From contig NZ_BAYB01000009.1 in assembly GCF_000685035.1 (NCBI RefSeq), positions 1 to 64,000 of the forward strand: a stretch of 64,000 bases of DNA. Direction: 5' to 3'. This DNA is from Paraburkholderia ferrariae NBRC 106233. Lineage in GTDB: Bacteria; Pseudomonadota; Gammaproteobacteria; Burkholderiales; Burkholderiaceae. The position numbers and the translations under genes were made by a program. Position 1 is the first letter of the stretch. The number at the start of each line of letters is the position of its first letter. Under the pieces are notes generated by a model that saw nothing but the letters and a program-made list of their open reading frames with translations, was not told the origin of the DNA and made no database searches. Shown here piece by piece: positions 24,201 to 32,571 of the stretch.

Positions 24201-26066
24201 GTCGTCGGCAAGCTCGAGCCCGAAGTCGTGCACCCAGGCAGGCTCGCAACCGGCCGTCTGGATCACGTAGGGCCGCTCTTCGTCCACCCGTACGCCGAGA
24301 TGCTCCAGCATCGGCAGGCTGCGCGAAAGCGCGATGGCTTCGCCCGTGCAATACACCTTGAAGCGAAACGTGCGCGGCCCCGCTTCGATAGGCCGGTAAA
24401 GATTCATCGCGATGCGCCGCGTGCCCTGCACCCGCTCGATCAGTTCGATGTCGCGTACCGCCGTGCGCGCCGGATAGTCGTCCCGATAAGCCGCGGGGAA
24501 TGACTCGGCATAGCGATGCAGAAGCCGTGTGCCCTGCTCTTCGCCGAATGCGTCGAGCAGCGCGTCGGCGAGATCGTCCTGCCAGCGACGCGTGACCTGC
24601 ACGAGCCGTTCTTCCAGCTCGCGGGTATCGACGTCCGGCATCTCGCCGGATTTAGCATGGACAACGAAATGAATGCGCGCGATGGTGGACTCGGAAAGCA
24701 GCGGCGTGAATTCCACCGATGCCCCGTTGAACGCCTCCGTTAGCAGATTCGCGATCCGGCGGCGCAGATCGGTGTTGTACTTGTCGCGCGACACGTAAAC
24801 GAGGCACGAGACGAAGCGCCCAAAGCGGTCGCGCCGCACGAAGAGCCGCGTGCGCTGATGTTCCTGCAACCGCAGCACGCCCATCGCGAAATCGAAGAGT
24901 TCGTCTTCGCCGGCCTGAAACAGTTCGTCGCGCGGCCAGGTTTCGAGCACCGTGACGAGCGATTTGCCGAGATGGCCTTTCGGCAGGAAGCCCGCTCGCC
25001 GCACGATGTTGGCGCACTTGCGGCGCACGATGGGGATTTCCGCGCTCGACACCCTGTAGGCCGTCGACGTGTACAGCCCGACGAAGCGCCGCTCGCCCGC
25101 AATCTGGCCGTCCGGCCCGACGAGCTTGACGCCCGCATAATCGAGGTAACCGGGGCGATGCACGGTCGCGCGCGAGTTCGCCTTGGTCAGGAAGATGGGC
25201 CATGCGCCGCCGATGATCTCGCCCGCTGCCGCCGGCAAGGGCGTGACCTCGGGCGTGCCGGATGCGCGCAGCGACTCGCGCAGGATGCCGAGGCCCGTGC
25301 CCTCCACGCCGCGCAGGCCAAAGCCGCCGTCGTGGGGCACGAGTGCATAGTCTCGCTGGCCGAGAAAGGTGAAGTGATCGGCCAGCATCCATTCGAGGAA
25401 AGCGCGCGATTCGACGTCTTCGGCACTGCTTTCGCGCGCCTTCATCGCCTTGACCGTGGCGCGCGCCACGTCGAGCATCTTGGGCCAGTCTTCCACCGAG
25501 GCGCGCACGTCGCCGAGCACCCTGGCGATCTCGCTGCGCAATGCTTCGAGCTTTGCTGCGTCGCCGCAGCGATCGACTTCGAAGTGAATGAACGAGGCGA
25601 GCTGCGACTGGCCGTCGTCGCTCCCCGCCTCGCCCACGTCCACGCGCGCAATCGCGCCGTCCTGGCCGCGCCAGATGCGAAAGACCGGGTGAATGACCGA
25701 GTGCAGCGCGAGCCCCAGCTTGTTCACGGCCATGGAAACGGAATCGACGAGGAACGGCATGTCGTCGTTCACGATCTCGATGGCGGTGTGGTCCGAATGC
25801 CAGCCGTGCTGCTCGAGAATCGGGTTGTAGACGCGCATGCGCTCGGCGCCCGGCACGAAGCGCTGCGCCGTTTGCCAGTGCGCCATGGCGGCGCCGTAGA
25901 GATCGGGAATGCTGCGGCTGCGCAGGTCCTCGGCGTCGACGAAATCGTAGTAGCGCCGCAAAAACGGCTCGACGATCTGGAAGGTGGGCTCGGGTAAACG
26001 TGTGCGCGCGAATGCCACGACATCGGAGAGCAGATGGGCAGCGTACTCTTCGTTCCTCACTTGCAT
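21222..26066 (-). CDS. NAD-specific glutamate dehydrogenase, large (180-kDa) type
   Basis: This 1614-residue enzyme is the size of the giant bacterial NAD-GDH (L-GDH180) that oxidises glutamate to 2-oxoglutarate and ammonia. The catalytic core lies around residues 790-1250 and includes GGLRWSDRREDFRTE, the substrate-lysine region VPVGSKGGFVVKNP and the nucleotide-binding part near IGDMSGDVFGNGM. The long N-terminal part (ACT-like repeats) and C-terminal helical part are allosteric modules of the family. The start at 26066 follows an AGGAG site. Such enzymes serve catabolism of glutamate and arginine. There is no operon partner apart from a possible small downstream gene. Confidence 0.93.
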   Translation of the reverse strand: MQVRNEEYAAHLLSDVVAFARTRLPEPTFQIVEPFLRRYYDFVDAEDLRSRSIPDLYGAAMAHWQTAQRFVPGAERMRVYNPILEQHGWHSDHTAIEIVNDDMPFLVDSVSMAVNKLGLALHSVIHPVFRIWRGQDGAIARVDVGEAGSDDGQSQLASFIHFEVDRCGDAAKLEALRSEIARVLGDVRASVEDWPKMLDVARATVKAMKARESSAEDVESRAFLEWMLADHFTFLGQRDYALVPHDGGFGLRGVEGTGLGILRESLRASGTPEVTPLPAAAGEIIGGAWPIFLTKANSRATVHRPGYLDYAGVKLVGPDGQIAGERRFVGLYTSTAYRVSSAEIPIVRRKCANIVRRAGFLPKGHLGKSLVTVLETWPRDELFQAGEDELFDFAMGVLRLQEHQRTRLFVRRDRFGRFVSCLVYVSRDKYNTDLRRRIANLLTEAFNGASVEFTPLLSESTIARIHFVVHAKSGEMPDVDTRELEERLVQVTRRWQDDLADALLDAFGEEQGTRLLHRYAESFPAAYRDDYPARTAVRDIELIERVQGTRRIAMNLYRPIEAGPRTFRFKVYCTGEAIALSRSLPMLEHLGVRVDEERPYVIQTAGCEPAWVHDFGLELADDAEFDIERVKDLFEDAFEGVWRARIENDNFNRLVLRAYLSAREVTILRAYAKYLRQVGSTFSDAYIERAVTGNPAIARQLVELFLIRFDPATGELGEGREEREARTLMAVEAALDQVPNLDEDRILRQFLGVIMATQRTNYFRRAADGGLLPSLSFKFNPAKVPGLPEPKPMFEIWVYSPRVEGVHLRGGRVARGGLRWSDRREDFRTEVLGLMKAQMVKNVVIVPVGSKGGFVVKNPPPPTDREAWMREGVACYQTFLRGLLDLTDNLVSNAVVPPPDVVRHDPDDPYLVVAADKGTATFSDYANAISQEYGFWLDDAFASGGSVGYDHKKMAITARGAWESVKRHFREMGVDTQATDFTVVGIGDMSGDVFGNGMLLSPHIKLVAAFDHRHIFLDPDPDPAASFAERSRLFALERSSWADYDPAAISAGGGVFPRTVKTIPLSGAVQRALGIDSAALTPAELVRAILLAPVDLLYNGGIGTYVKASHETHAQVGDKANDAVRVNGAELRCKVVGEGGNLGVTQFGRIEFAQHGGRINTDAIDNSAGVDCSDHEVNIKILLGIVVADGEMTTKQRNTLLAEMTDEVGLLVLRDNYYQTQALSIAGRYSAELLEAETRLMRSLERAGRLNRAIEFLPTDEEITGRASRKTGLTSPERAVLLAYSKMWLYDALLESAVPEDPLVTGMLIDYFPKPLQERFLEPMQRHPLRREILATHLTNALVNRVGCAFVHLLMEEADAQPDEIVRACIMARDVFDLDAVWRDIDALDNRVPDDVQARMFVDVARLLERAALWFLRHLQAGAVDGGGTLLARCRDAAQRLAPQLPALLPTADLEALSARQAALVNAGVESALAVRVASGDLSIALLDIADVAAASGRPLEDVAAAYFALDTRLNFGWIGERAAALPTPTHWDTMARAAALAEVARLKRALTTNALAEASDTADARMLVDAWCAQHEAALERYGHLLAELRATSGVSLAVLLVIVRAMAALERA

Positions 26067-26335
26067 GGCGAACTCCTGGAAGGATGGCCATCGAGTGCGT
26101 CGGCGGGCGTTCATTATGCACCGGCATGGTGACGGGACGGTGGCTGCGTGCGCGCCTCGGCGGCGTGGCCCGGTCTGCACTGCAACATGCGCCGTGCCGT
26201 CGATTTGCGGTGCGAAATGACTTTATCTCCGGCGATGGATCTGGTCATTGGCGTCGTAAAGTCGGGACCACTGGGGGCGCGTGGAAAGTGCGCCCGGGTT
26301 TCGGGAGCCAGAGGGTGGATTCGGTGAAGAAGACG

Positions 26336-26650
26336 ATGAATCGGGCAGCGCCCCGGCGCGTACACGCAGCGCTACTGTGCGCCGCGCTGCTGGGCACCCC
26401 GTTCGCGCAGGCGCAGCAAGCCCCCGCCCCGGCCAGTGTGCCGGCCAGCATGTTCTTCAACGAAGCCAGCCTCGCCGCCCGGGCCGCCCCCGGTGTTGCG
26501 GGCAACGTCAGGACTGGCCGCAATTTCCTCCCGGCTCTTGCACCCGGCTCCGCCGACACCGTGTCGCCGCCCCGCGTAGTGCCTTTCTTTGAGGGCAGCT
26601 ACGGACACCATCCGGCTGTCGGCGTCAATTTCCTGTTCGATCTCGGGTGA
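26336..26650 (+). CDS. Small exported protein of unknown function
   Basis: This 104-residue protein begins MNRAAPRRVHAALLCAALLG with a clear signal peptide, cleaved after about AQAQQ. The mature part is short and ends EGSYGHHPAVGVNFLFDL, with an aromatic C-terminal residue pattern like an outer-membrane beta-strand. A GTG at 26324 is an alternative start, giving four more residues. I do not recognise the family. The gene is alone between the divergent glutamate dehydrogenase and acnB. Confidence 0.55.
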   Translation: MNRAAPRRVHAALLCAALLGTPFAQAQQAPAPASVPASMFFNEASLAARAAPGVAGNVRTGRNFLPALAPGSADTVSPPRVVPFFEGSYGHHPAVGVNFLFDLG

Positions 26651-26961
26651 CGGGCGAACCCTGCGCACGGCACACGATTTCAACCGCCGCGCCGACCAGG
26701 CAATCGCGAAGAGACGGCGGTCCGCATGGCATCGCAAGTCCGCCACGGCGCCCATTTCATCGAAAAGCAGAGTCACCCGAACGGGACGGCCCTCTATGCT
26801 ATTGATTTCCCTGAATTTTAATTTCCAACTCTTATATAAGATATAAGACATTTGACAATACAGGCCGCTGGAACTAGAATCGCGTCCAAAGCCGCGCCCG
26901 GGACATCGCCGTCCCGGCGTGCGGGGAACGCCCCTCAAACCCATTTCCAGCAGGTCCCCCC
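26651..26961. other. Intergenic region with the acnB promoter
   Basis: This 311-base gap becomes AT-rich after about 26,800 and carries the palindrome listed at 26830. No open frame with a plausible product is visible. The last 20 bases before the acnB start include a purine-rich site. Confidence 0.6.
26830..26841. promoter_or_regulatory. Palindrome upstream of acnB
   Basis: TCTTATATAAGA is a perfect 12-bp palindrome. It is extended on the right by a second ATATAAGA (26841-26848) and followed by TTGACA. Its position about 120 bases before acnB in an AT-rich patch suggests an operator or core promoter. The binding protein is unknown. Confidence 0.45.
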
Positions 26962-29547
26962 ATGCTTGAAAACTTTCGTGCTCACGTTGCTGCCCGTGCC
27001 GCGCTCGGCATTCCTCCCCTCCCGCTGACCGCCCAGCAGACCGCCGAACTGGTGGAGTTGCTGACGAATCCGCCCGCGGGCGAAGAGCAAGCGCTGCTCG
27101 ACCTGATCACCCACCGCGTGCCCGCCGGCGTGGACGAAGCCGCTCGCGTGAAGGCCGGCTTCCTCGCCGCCGTGGCCAAGGGCGAAACGCCCTGCGCGCT
27201 GATCTCGCGTGCGCGCGCCACCGAACTGCTGGGCACGATGCTGGGCGGCTACAACATCGCCCCGTTGATCGAACTGCTCTCCGACGCCGAAGTGGGCACC
27301 GTGGCCGCCGACGCGCTGAAGAACACCCTTCTGATGTTCGACCAGTTCCACGACGTCAAGGAACTGGCCGACAAGGGCAACGCCAACGCGCGCGCCGTGC
27401 TGCAAAGCTGGGCCGACGCCGAGTGGTTCACGAGCCGTCCGGAAGTGCCGCAGAGCCTGACCATCACCGTCTTCAAGGTGACGGGCGAAACCAACACCGA
27501 CGACCTCTCGCCGGCCCCGGACGCCACCACGCGCCCGGACATCCCGCTGCACGCACTGGCGATGCTGAAGAACGCCCGCCCCGGCATCACGCCGGAAGAA
27601 GACGGCAAGCGCGGCCCGGTCAAGTTCATCGAGTCGCTGAAGGAAAAGGGCCATCTGGTGGCCTACGTGGGCGACGTGGTCGGCACCGGCTCTTCGCGCA
27701 AGTCGGCAACCAACTCGGTGCTGTGGTTCACGGGTGAAGACATCCCCTTCATTCCGAACAAGCGCTTCGGCGGCGTGTGCCTCGGCAGCAAGATCGCCCC
27801 GATCTTCTACAACACGATGGAAGACGCAGGCGCGCTGCCGATCGAACTCGACGTGTCGAAAATGGAAATGGGCGACGTGGTCGAACTGCGCCCATACGAC
27901 GGCAAGGCGCTCAAGAACGGCGAAGTCATCGCCGAGTTCAAGGTCAAGTCCGACGTGCTGTTCGACGAAGTGCGCGCCGGCGGCCGTATTCCCCTCATCA
28001 TCGGCCGCGGCCTGACCGCCAAGGCGCGTGAAGCGCTGGGCCTCGCGCCTTCGACGCTGTTCCGCCTGCCGCAGCAGCCGGCCGACAGCGGCAAGGGCTT
28101 CTCGCTCGCCCAGAAGATGGTCGGCCGCGCGTGCGGCCTGCCGGAAGGCCAGGGCGTGCGCCCTGGTACGTACTGCGAACCGAAAATGACTTCGGTGGGC
28201 TCGCAGGACACCACGGGCCCGATGACGCGCGACGAGCTGAAGGATCTGGCCTGCCTCGGCTTCTCGGCCGATCTCGTCATGCAGTCGTTCTGCCACACCG
28301 CCGCTTATCCGAAGCCGGTGGACGTGAAGACGCACCAGACGCTGCCGAACTTCATCAGCACGCGCGGCGGTATCGCGCTGCGCCCGGGCGACGGCGTGAT
28401 CCACTCGTGGCTGAACCGCATGCTGCTGCCCGACACCGTGGGCACCGGCGGCGACTCGCATACGCGCTTCCCCATCGGCATCAGTTTCCCGGCCGGTTCG
28501 GGTCTCGTGGCCTTCGCGGCCGCCACCGGCACGATGCCGCTGGACATGCCGGAATCGGTGCTGGTGCGCTTCAAGGGCAAGATGCAGCCTGGCGTCACGC
28601 TGCGCGATCTCGTCAACGCGATCCCGCTCTACGCCATCAAGCAAGGCATGCTGACCGTGGCCAAGCAAGGCAAGAAGAACATCTTCTCGGGCCGCATTCT
28701 CGAAATCGAAGGTCTGCCCGACCTGAAGGTCGAGCAGGCGTTCGAACTCTCGGATGCTTCGGCCGAGCGCTCGGCCGCCGGTTGCACGGTGCACCTGAAC
28801 AAGGAACCGATCATCGAATACCTCAACAGCAACGTCACGCTGCTGAAGTGGATGATCGCCCAGGGCTACCAGGACCCGCGCAGCCTGCAGCGCCGCATCA
28901 AGGCCATGGAAGCGTGGCTGGCCGATCCGCAACTGCTGCAGCCGGATGCGGACGCCGATTACGCCGCCGTGATCGAAATCGATCTGGCCGACATCCACGA
29001 ACCGATCGTGGCCTGCCCGAACGATCCGGACGACGTGAAGACGCTGTCCGACGTGGCCGGTGCGAAAATCGACGAAGTGTTCATCGGCTCGTGCATGACC
29101 AACATCGGTCACTTCCGTGCGGCGTCGAAGCTGCTGGAAGGCAAGCGCGACATCCCCGTGAAGCTGTGGGTTGCGCCGCCGACCAAGATGGACCAGAAGC
29201 AACTGACCGAAGAAGGTCACTATGGCGTGTTCGGCACGGCCGGTGCCCGCACCGAAATGCCGGGCTGCTCGCTGTGCATGGGCAACCAGGCACAGGTGCG
29301 TGAAGGCGCAACGGTCATGTCGACTTCGACCCGCAACTTCCCGAACCGTCTGGGCAAGAACACGAACGTGTATCTCGGCTCGGCGGAACTGGCGGCGATC
29401 TGCTCGCGTCTGGGCAAGATCCCGAGCAAGGAAGAGTACATGGCCGACATGGGCGTGCTCAACGCCAACGGCGACAAGATCTATCAGTACATGAACTTCG
29501 ACCAGATCGAGGACTTCAAGGAAGTGGCCGACACCGTGACGGTGTAA
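26962..29547 (+). CDS. acnB: Aconitate hydratase B
   Basis: This 861-residue protein has the full AcnB layout: an N-terminal HEAT-like helical domain ([17 protein letters not shown] onward), then the swivel domain, then the three catalytic domains. The 4Fe-4S cluster cysteines are visible in SCMTNIGHF and in PGCSLCMG near the C-terminus. It interconverts citrate and isocitrate in the TCA cycle, and the AcnB type also acts on the methylcitrate branch. The ATG at 26962 is clearly correct from the family N-terminus. It is monocistronic, with a strong terminator downstream. Confidence 0.98.
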   Translation: MLENFRAHVAARAALGIPPLPLTAQQTAELVELLTNPPAGEEQALLDLITHRVPAGVDEAARVKAGFLAAVAKGETPCALISRARATELLGTMLGGYNIAPLIELLSDAEVGTVAADALKNTLLMFDQFHDVKELADKGNANARAVLQSWADAEWFTSRPEVPQSLTITVFKVTGETNTDDLSPAPDATTRPDIPLHALAMLKNARPGITPEEDGKRGPVKFIESLKEKGHLVAYVGDVVGTGSSRKSATNSVLWFTGEDIPFIPNKRFGGVCLGSKIAPIFYNTMEDAGALPIELDVSKMEMGDVVELRPYDGKALKNGEVIAEFKVKSDVLFDEVRAGGRIPLIIGRGLTAKAREALGLAPSTLFRLPQQPADSGKGFSLAQKMVGRACGLPEGQGVRPGTYCEPKMTSVGSQDTTGPMTRDELKDLACLGFSADLVMQSFCHTAAYPKPVDVKTHQTLPNFISTRGGIALRPGDGVIHSWLNRMLLPDTVGTGGDSHTRFPIGISFPAGSGLVAFAAATGTMPLDMPESVLVRFKGKMQPGVTLRDLVNAIPLYAIKQGMLTVAKQGKKNIFSGRILEIEGLPDLKVEQAFELSDASAERSAAGCTVHLNKEPIIEYLNSNVTLLKWMIAQGYQDPRSLQRRIKAMEAWLADPQLLQPDADADYAAVIEIDLADIHEPIVACPNDPDDVKTLSDVAGAKIDEVFIGSCMTNIGHFRAASKLLEGKRDIPVKLWVAPPTKMDQKQLTEEGHYGVFGTAGARTEMPGCSLCMGNQAQVREGATVMSTSTRNFPNRLGKNTNVYLGSAELAAICSRLGKIPSKEEYMADMGVLNANGDKIYQYMNFDQIEDFKEVADTVTV

Positions 29548-29609
29548 GCGTGGTGTCGGGCTACGGCGCGACGTTTTTGCTGCTGTAGATTCGCGTCGTA
29601 GCACTATGG

Positions 29610-29650
29610 AATGGCGCCGCAGGCTGAATGCCTGCGGCGCCATTTTTTTT
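29610..29650 (+). terminator. Rho-independent terminator after acnB
   Basis: A stem of about 15 bp (AATGGCGCCGCAGGC and its complement) with a 5-base loop is followed by an eight-T tract, about 60 bases after the acnB stop. Confidence 0.93.
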
Positions 29651-29725
29651 CGCGGCAACGAATACGCCGGCAGCCGTTCGGTTCCGGTTCATCAGCGGCC
29701 GGACTCCCGCCCTGGACCCTATACA

Positions 29726-29755
29726 GGCCATACATCAGCAGGCCATACATCAGCG
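29726..29755. repeat. 15-bp tandem duplication
   Basis: GGCCATACATCAGCA (29726-29740) is followed directly by a second copy that differs only at the last base. It lies in the 400-base non-coding stretch between the acnB terminator and the GH28 promoter, where no other gene is visible. Confidence 0.85.
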
Positions 29756-29944
29756 CCCGGCTTGCGGCGGAAAGCAATTAACATTTCATGTCTTACAACC
29801 ATCAGGTTTTCCCTTATAGAAGCAGACCGCAACAGCGGCTCATTTTTGCCCCCGAATGTCTTTTATCCTTTGTGGGCGGGCTTCTCCGGGAAGGCGGCGC
29901 CATCGCGCGCGTCAAATTTATTGTTTTACCTGTCAGTATGTTGT

Positions 29945-29974
29945 TTGACAAAAATTTTGAGGGAATCCTATGAT
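29945..29974 (+). promoter_or_regulatory. Sigma-70 promoter of the GH28 lipoprotein gene
   Basis: A perfect -35 TTGACA (29945-29950) is followed after 18 bases by TATGAT (29969-29974), in an AT-rich patch. Transcription would start near 29982, leaving a leader of about 75 bases before the start codon at 30058. Confidence 0.6.
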
Positions 29975-30057
29975 TTGCAACCGAAGGTCGGTGTTGGGCA
30001 CGCAATGCCAGGGGTACGGCCGTGACGTTCATAGAAAGATTTCAATTGGAGATGGGG

Positions 30058-32460
30058 ATGATAGGGGTCCGTCATAAACTTTGTGCAGCCGGCCTCATGG
30101 CCCTGCTGCTTGCCGCGTGCAGCGGCGGAGGGTCGAATTCAGCGGGCGGCTCGACTGCCACGGCTGGTGGGTCGACTGCCGGCTATCAGGTCGGTCTGAA
30201 TCCGGCCGATCCGAATCTGCCCGCGGCACCGGTTGCGCCGAGCGGGGCAACTGCGGTGAGCGCGTACGGTGCGGCGACCTATGGCATGGCTACGGCGTAT
30301 AGCGGTCCCGCAGGCACGACGACAACGCAGAATCCGCCGGTGACGACATGCAAGATTCCCGCGAACTACTTCTCGTCCGGTTCCCCGGCGATTCCGACGC
30401 TGACCGCTAACGGGACCGAGAACGTCGATCAGGCGCTGGCGGCGAACTGGACGGGCCCGTCACCGATCGTCCCGGGCATGTCGTCGAAGGTCAATATGAA
30501 CGGGAACGGCCTCAACGTACCGGACGGTTATCCGACGGCACCCGACACGAACCGCATTCAGGCCGCGCTGTTCGCCTGCGCAAACGCGAACAGCGCCTAC
30601 GACTCGAACAACGATATCGCGAGCAACGGCGTGGTCGAACTCACGGCGGGCACGGGTGGGCAAACGGCATTCGTGTCCGGTCCGCTGTCGATGCCGGGCG
30701 GCGTGACGCTGTTGATCGACAAGGGCATAACGCTTTTTGCTTCGCGTGACCCGGTGCTATATGAATCGGCCACGACGGGCGCGCCGACCGGCACCTACTA
30801 TGGCACACCGACCACGGCATCCACCGGTGCAATGCTGAGCACGGCCCCGAATCCGTCGACTGTGGCCACGGGTACTTACTACTGCGGCCAGATCTCGCCG
30901 AACGACGACGGCTGTAATCCGCTGATCAGCAACCTCGTTTATACCGGAACGTCACTGAAGCCCTCGACGATCCAGACCAGCAACAACGCGGTGATGGGAC
31001 CGGGCACGATCGACGGCCAGGGCGGGCAGCCGCTCTATTCGCTGATGGCCGGCAAGGCCATGGCGGTCGGTTCGGGCAGTTCCGCGACCACGTGGACGCC
31101 CCCGTCGCTGATCATGCGTCCGACGGGTAACGTGGCGATGAGTTGGTGGGATCTCGGCTGGGAGGGCAACGAAGCGCTCTCGGGCGAAGACCAGAACAAT
31201 CCGCGTCTGATCTACCCGCAGTACGGCTACAACTTCACGCTGTTCAACCTCACGCTGCAGAACGCACCGAAGATTCACGTCTCGCCGGCGGCCATTCCCG
31301 GTTTCACGGCCTGGAGCCTGCGTATCTTCACGCCGACCAAGGCGTACCAGAGCATGACGAACTACTGGGGCGCGAATTATGACTACGGCTCGGTGAAGAA
31401 CACGGACGGCTTCGACCCGGAACTCAAGGGTTCGAAGAGCAGCCTGACGACGCCCGTAGCACCCGCGTTCGTTCCCGCTGCGGGCGCACCCTACCCGTCG
31501 TCGCCCTACATCGGTGACATGAGCAACATCGTGCTTGCGTACTCGTACATCAGTGACAGCGACGACAACATCGCGGTGAAGGGCGAGAGCGGCAATCCCA
31601 CCTCGATCGCCAATGATGGTGCGCTGTACAACATGACCGTGGCGCACGATCACTTCTTCTACGGTCACGGCATGTCGATCGGCAGCCAGACCTCGGGCGG
31701 CACGGCAGTCGGCAAAAATAGCGCAGGAGTGCTTGCCAACACGACGCCGCTCTACTACACCGCGACCAACACGTCGGGCAATGCACTGCTGTATCCGGCC
31801 GTGTCCAACATCAACGTCTATGACCTGGTGCTGGACTACACGGACAACGGCGTGCGTATCAAGACAAACTGGAGCGAAGGCGGTCTCGTGTCGAACATCA
31901 ACTACACGAACATCTGCCTGCAGGCCAACCCGTCGCCGAGCCCGGAAGATACGGCACCGCAGTCGCCGATCTATATCTACCCGTACTATTCGGCCACTAG
32001 CGACACCGGCCTGTATCCGAGCTACCAGAACATCACGGTCAACGGCATGCACGACGTCGGTTATCCAGGCGGCGGCACGGGTCCGGGCAATGGGCCCCTG
32101 ACCTTCTACTTCGAAGGCTTCAATTCGGGCAGCTCACAGATGTCGGGTTCGGGCTGGGGCTCGCCGCTCGCTGCAAACGTGGTGAACCCGCTCGGTCTGA
32201 CGCTGAACAACGTGGTCTCGGATACGCCGGGGACGGTAAGCGCGAGCGTCGCGAACATCGCACTGGGCTCAAATGTGAGCCTGAATAGCACTGCGCCGCT
32301 AGCGTCGTCGACGGCCAACAGCGTGACGGTCACGCAGAACGCGCCGGCCGTGGGGACTGCAACCGTCGATTGCAGCCAGGCGTTTGCGAATATTCCGGGC
32401 AACACGGACGCCAACGGCACCGCGATCAACTCGCCGTTCCCGGGTCAGCAGTTCCCCTGA
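30058..32460 (+). CDS. Lipoprotein with GH28 (polygalacturonase-like) domain
   Basis: This 800-residue protein starts MIGVRHKLCAAGL and has a lipobox LLAAC, so it is probably anchored to the outer membrane. A Gly/Ser/Thr-rich linker precedes a right-handed beta-helix domain with GH28 signature parts in order: NTDGFDP, then SDDNIAVK, GHGMSIGS and RIKT. These hold the three catalytic aspartates and the histidine that cleave galacturonan or related chains. The start at 30058 has GGAG six bases upstream; in-frame starts at 30022 and 30052 are less well placed. The domain holds several insertions, so the substrate may be an altered uronan or a non-pectin glycan. Confidence 0.8.
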   Translation: MIGVRHKLCAAGLMALLLAACSGGGSNSAGGSTATAGGSTAGYQVGLNPADPNLPAAPVAPSGATAVSAYGAATYGMATAYSGPAGTTTTQNPPVTTCKIPANYFSSGSPAIPTLTANGTENVDQALAANWTGPSPIVPGMSSKVNMNGNGLNVPDGYPTAPDTNRIQAALFACANANSAYDSNNDIASNGVVELTAGTGGQTAFVSGPLSMPGGVTLLIDKGITLFASRDPVLYESATTGAPTGTYYGTPTTASTGAMLSTAPNPSTVATGTYYCGQISPNDDGCNPLISNLVYTGTSLKPSTIQTSNNAVMGPGTIDGQGGQPLYSLMAGKAMAVGSGSSATTWTPPSLIMRPTGNVAMSWWDLGWEGNEALSGEDQNNPRLIYPQYGYNFTLFNLTLQNAPKIHVSPAAIPGFTAWSLRIFTPTKAYQSMTNYWGANYDYGSVKNTDGFDPELKGSKSSLTTPVAPAFVPAAGAPYPSSPYIGDMSNIVLAYSYISDSDDNIAVKGESGNPTSIANDGALYNMTVAHDHFFYGHGMSIGSQTSGGTAVGKNSAGVLANTTPLYYTATNTSGNALLYPAVSNINVYDLVLDYTDNGVRIKTNWSEGGLVSNINYTNICLQANPSPSPEDTAPQSPIYIYPYYSATSDTGLYPSYQNITVNGMHDVGYPGGGTGPGNGPLTFYFEGFNSGSSQMSGSGWGSPLAANVVNPLGLTLNNVVSDTPGTVSASVANIALGSNVSLNSTAPLASSTANSVTVTQNAPAVGTATVDCSQAFANIPGNTDANGTAINSPFPGQQFP

Positions 32461-32484
32461 CGAGCAAGGCACTCGCTGCACCGG

Positions 32485-32520
32485 CGGCAAGCACCACTGC
32501 GGATGCAGTGGTGCTTGCCG
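32485..32520. terminator. Perfect 16-bp hairpin after the GH28 gene
   Basis: CGGCAAGCACCACTGC and its exact complement flank a 4-base loop 25 bases after the stop codon. No T tract follows, so it may protect or process the mRNA end or act as a weak terminator before the next lipoprotein gene. Confidence 0.5.
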
Positions 32521-32571
32521 ACCCGAGACGGAACACCACATGCCGAACCTGGACCATTGAAAAATTCCACC

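Noticed and set aside
21312..25997. Long plus-strand open frames opposite the glutamate dehydrogenase gene
   Set aside because: They are antisense shadows in high-GC DNA: Arg/Ala-rich products without domains or ribosome sites, while the minus-strand frame is a full, recognisable enzyme.
29606..30032. Small open frames between acnB and the GH28 gene
   Set aside because: They overlap a strong terminator or a good sigma-70 promoter and encode no recognisable features.
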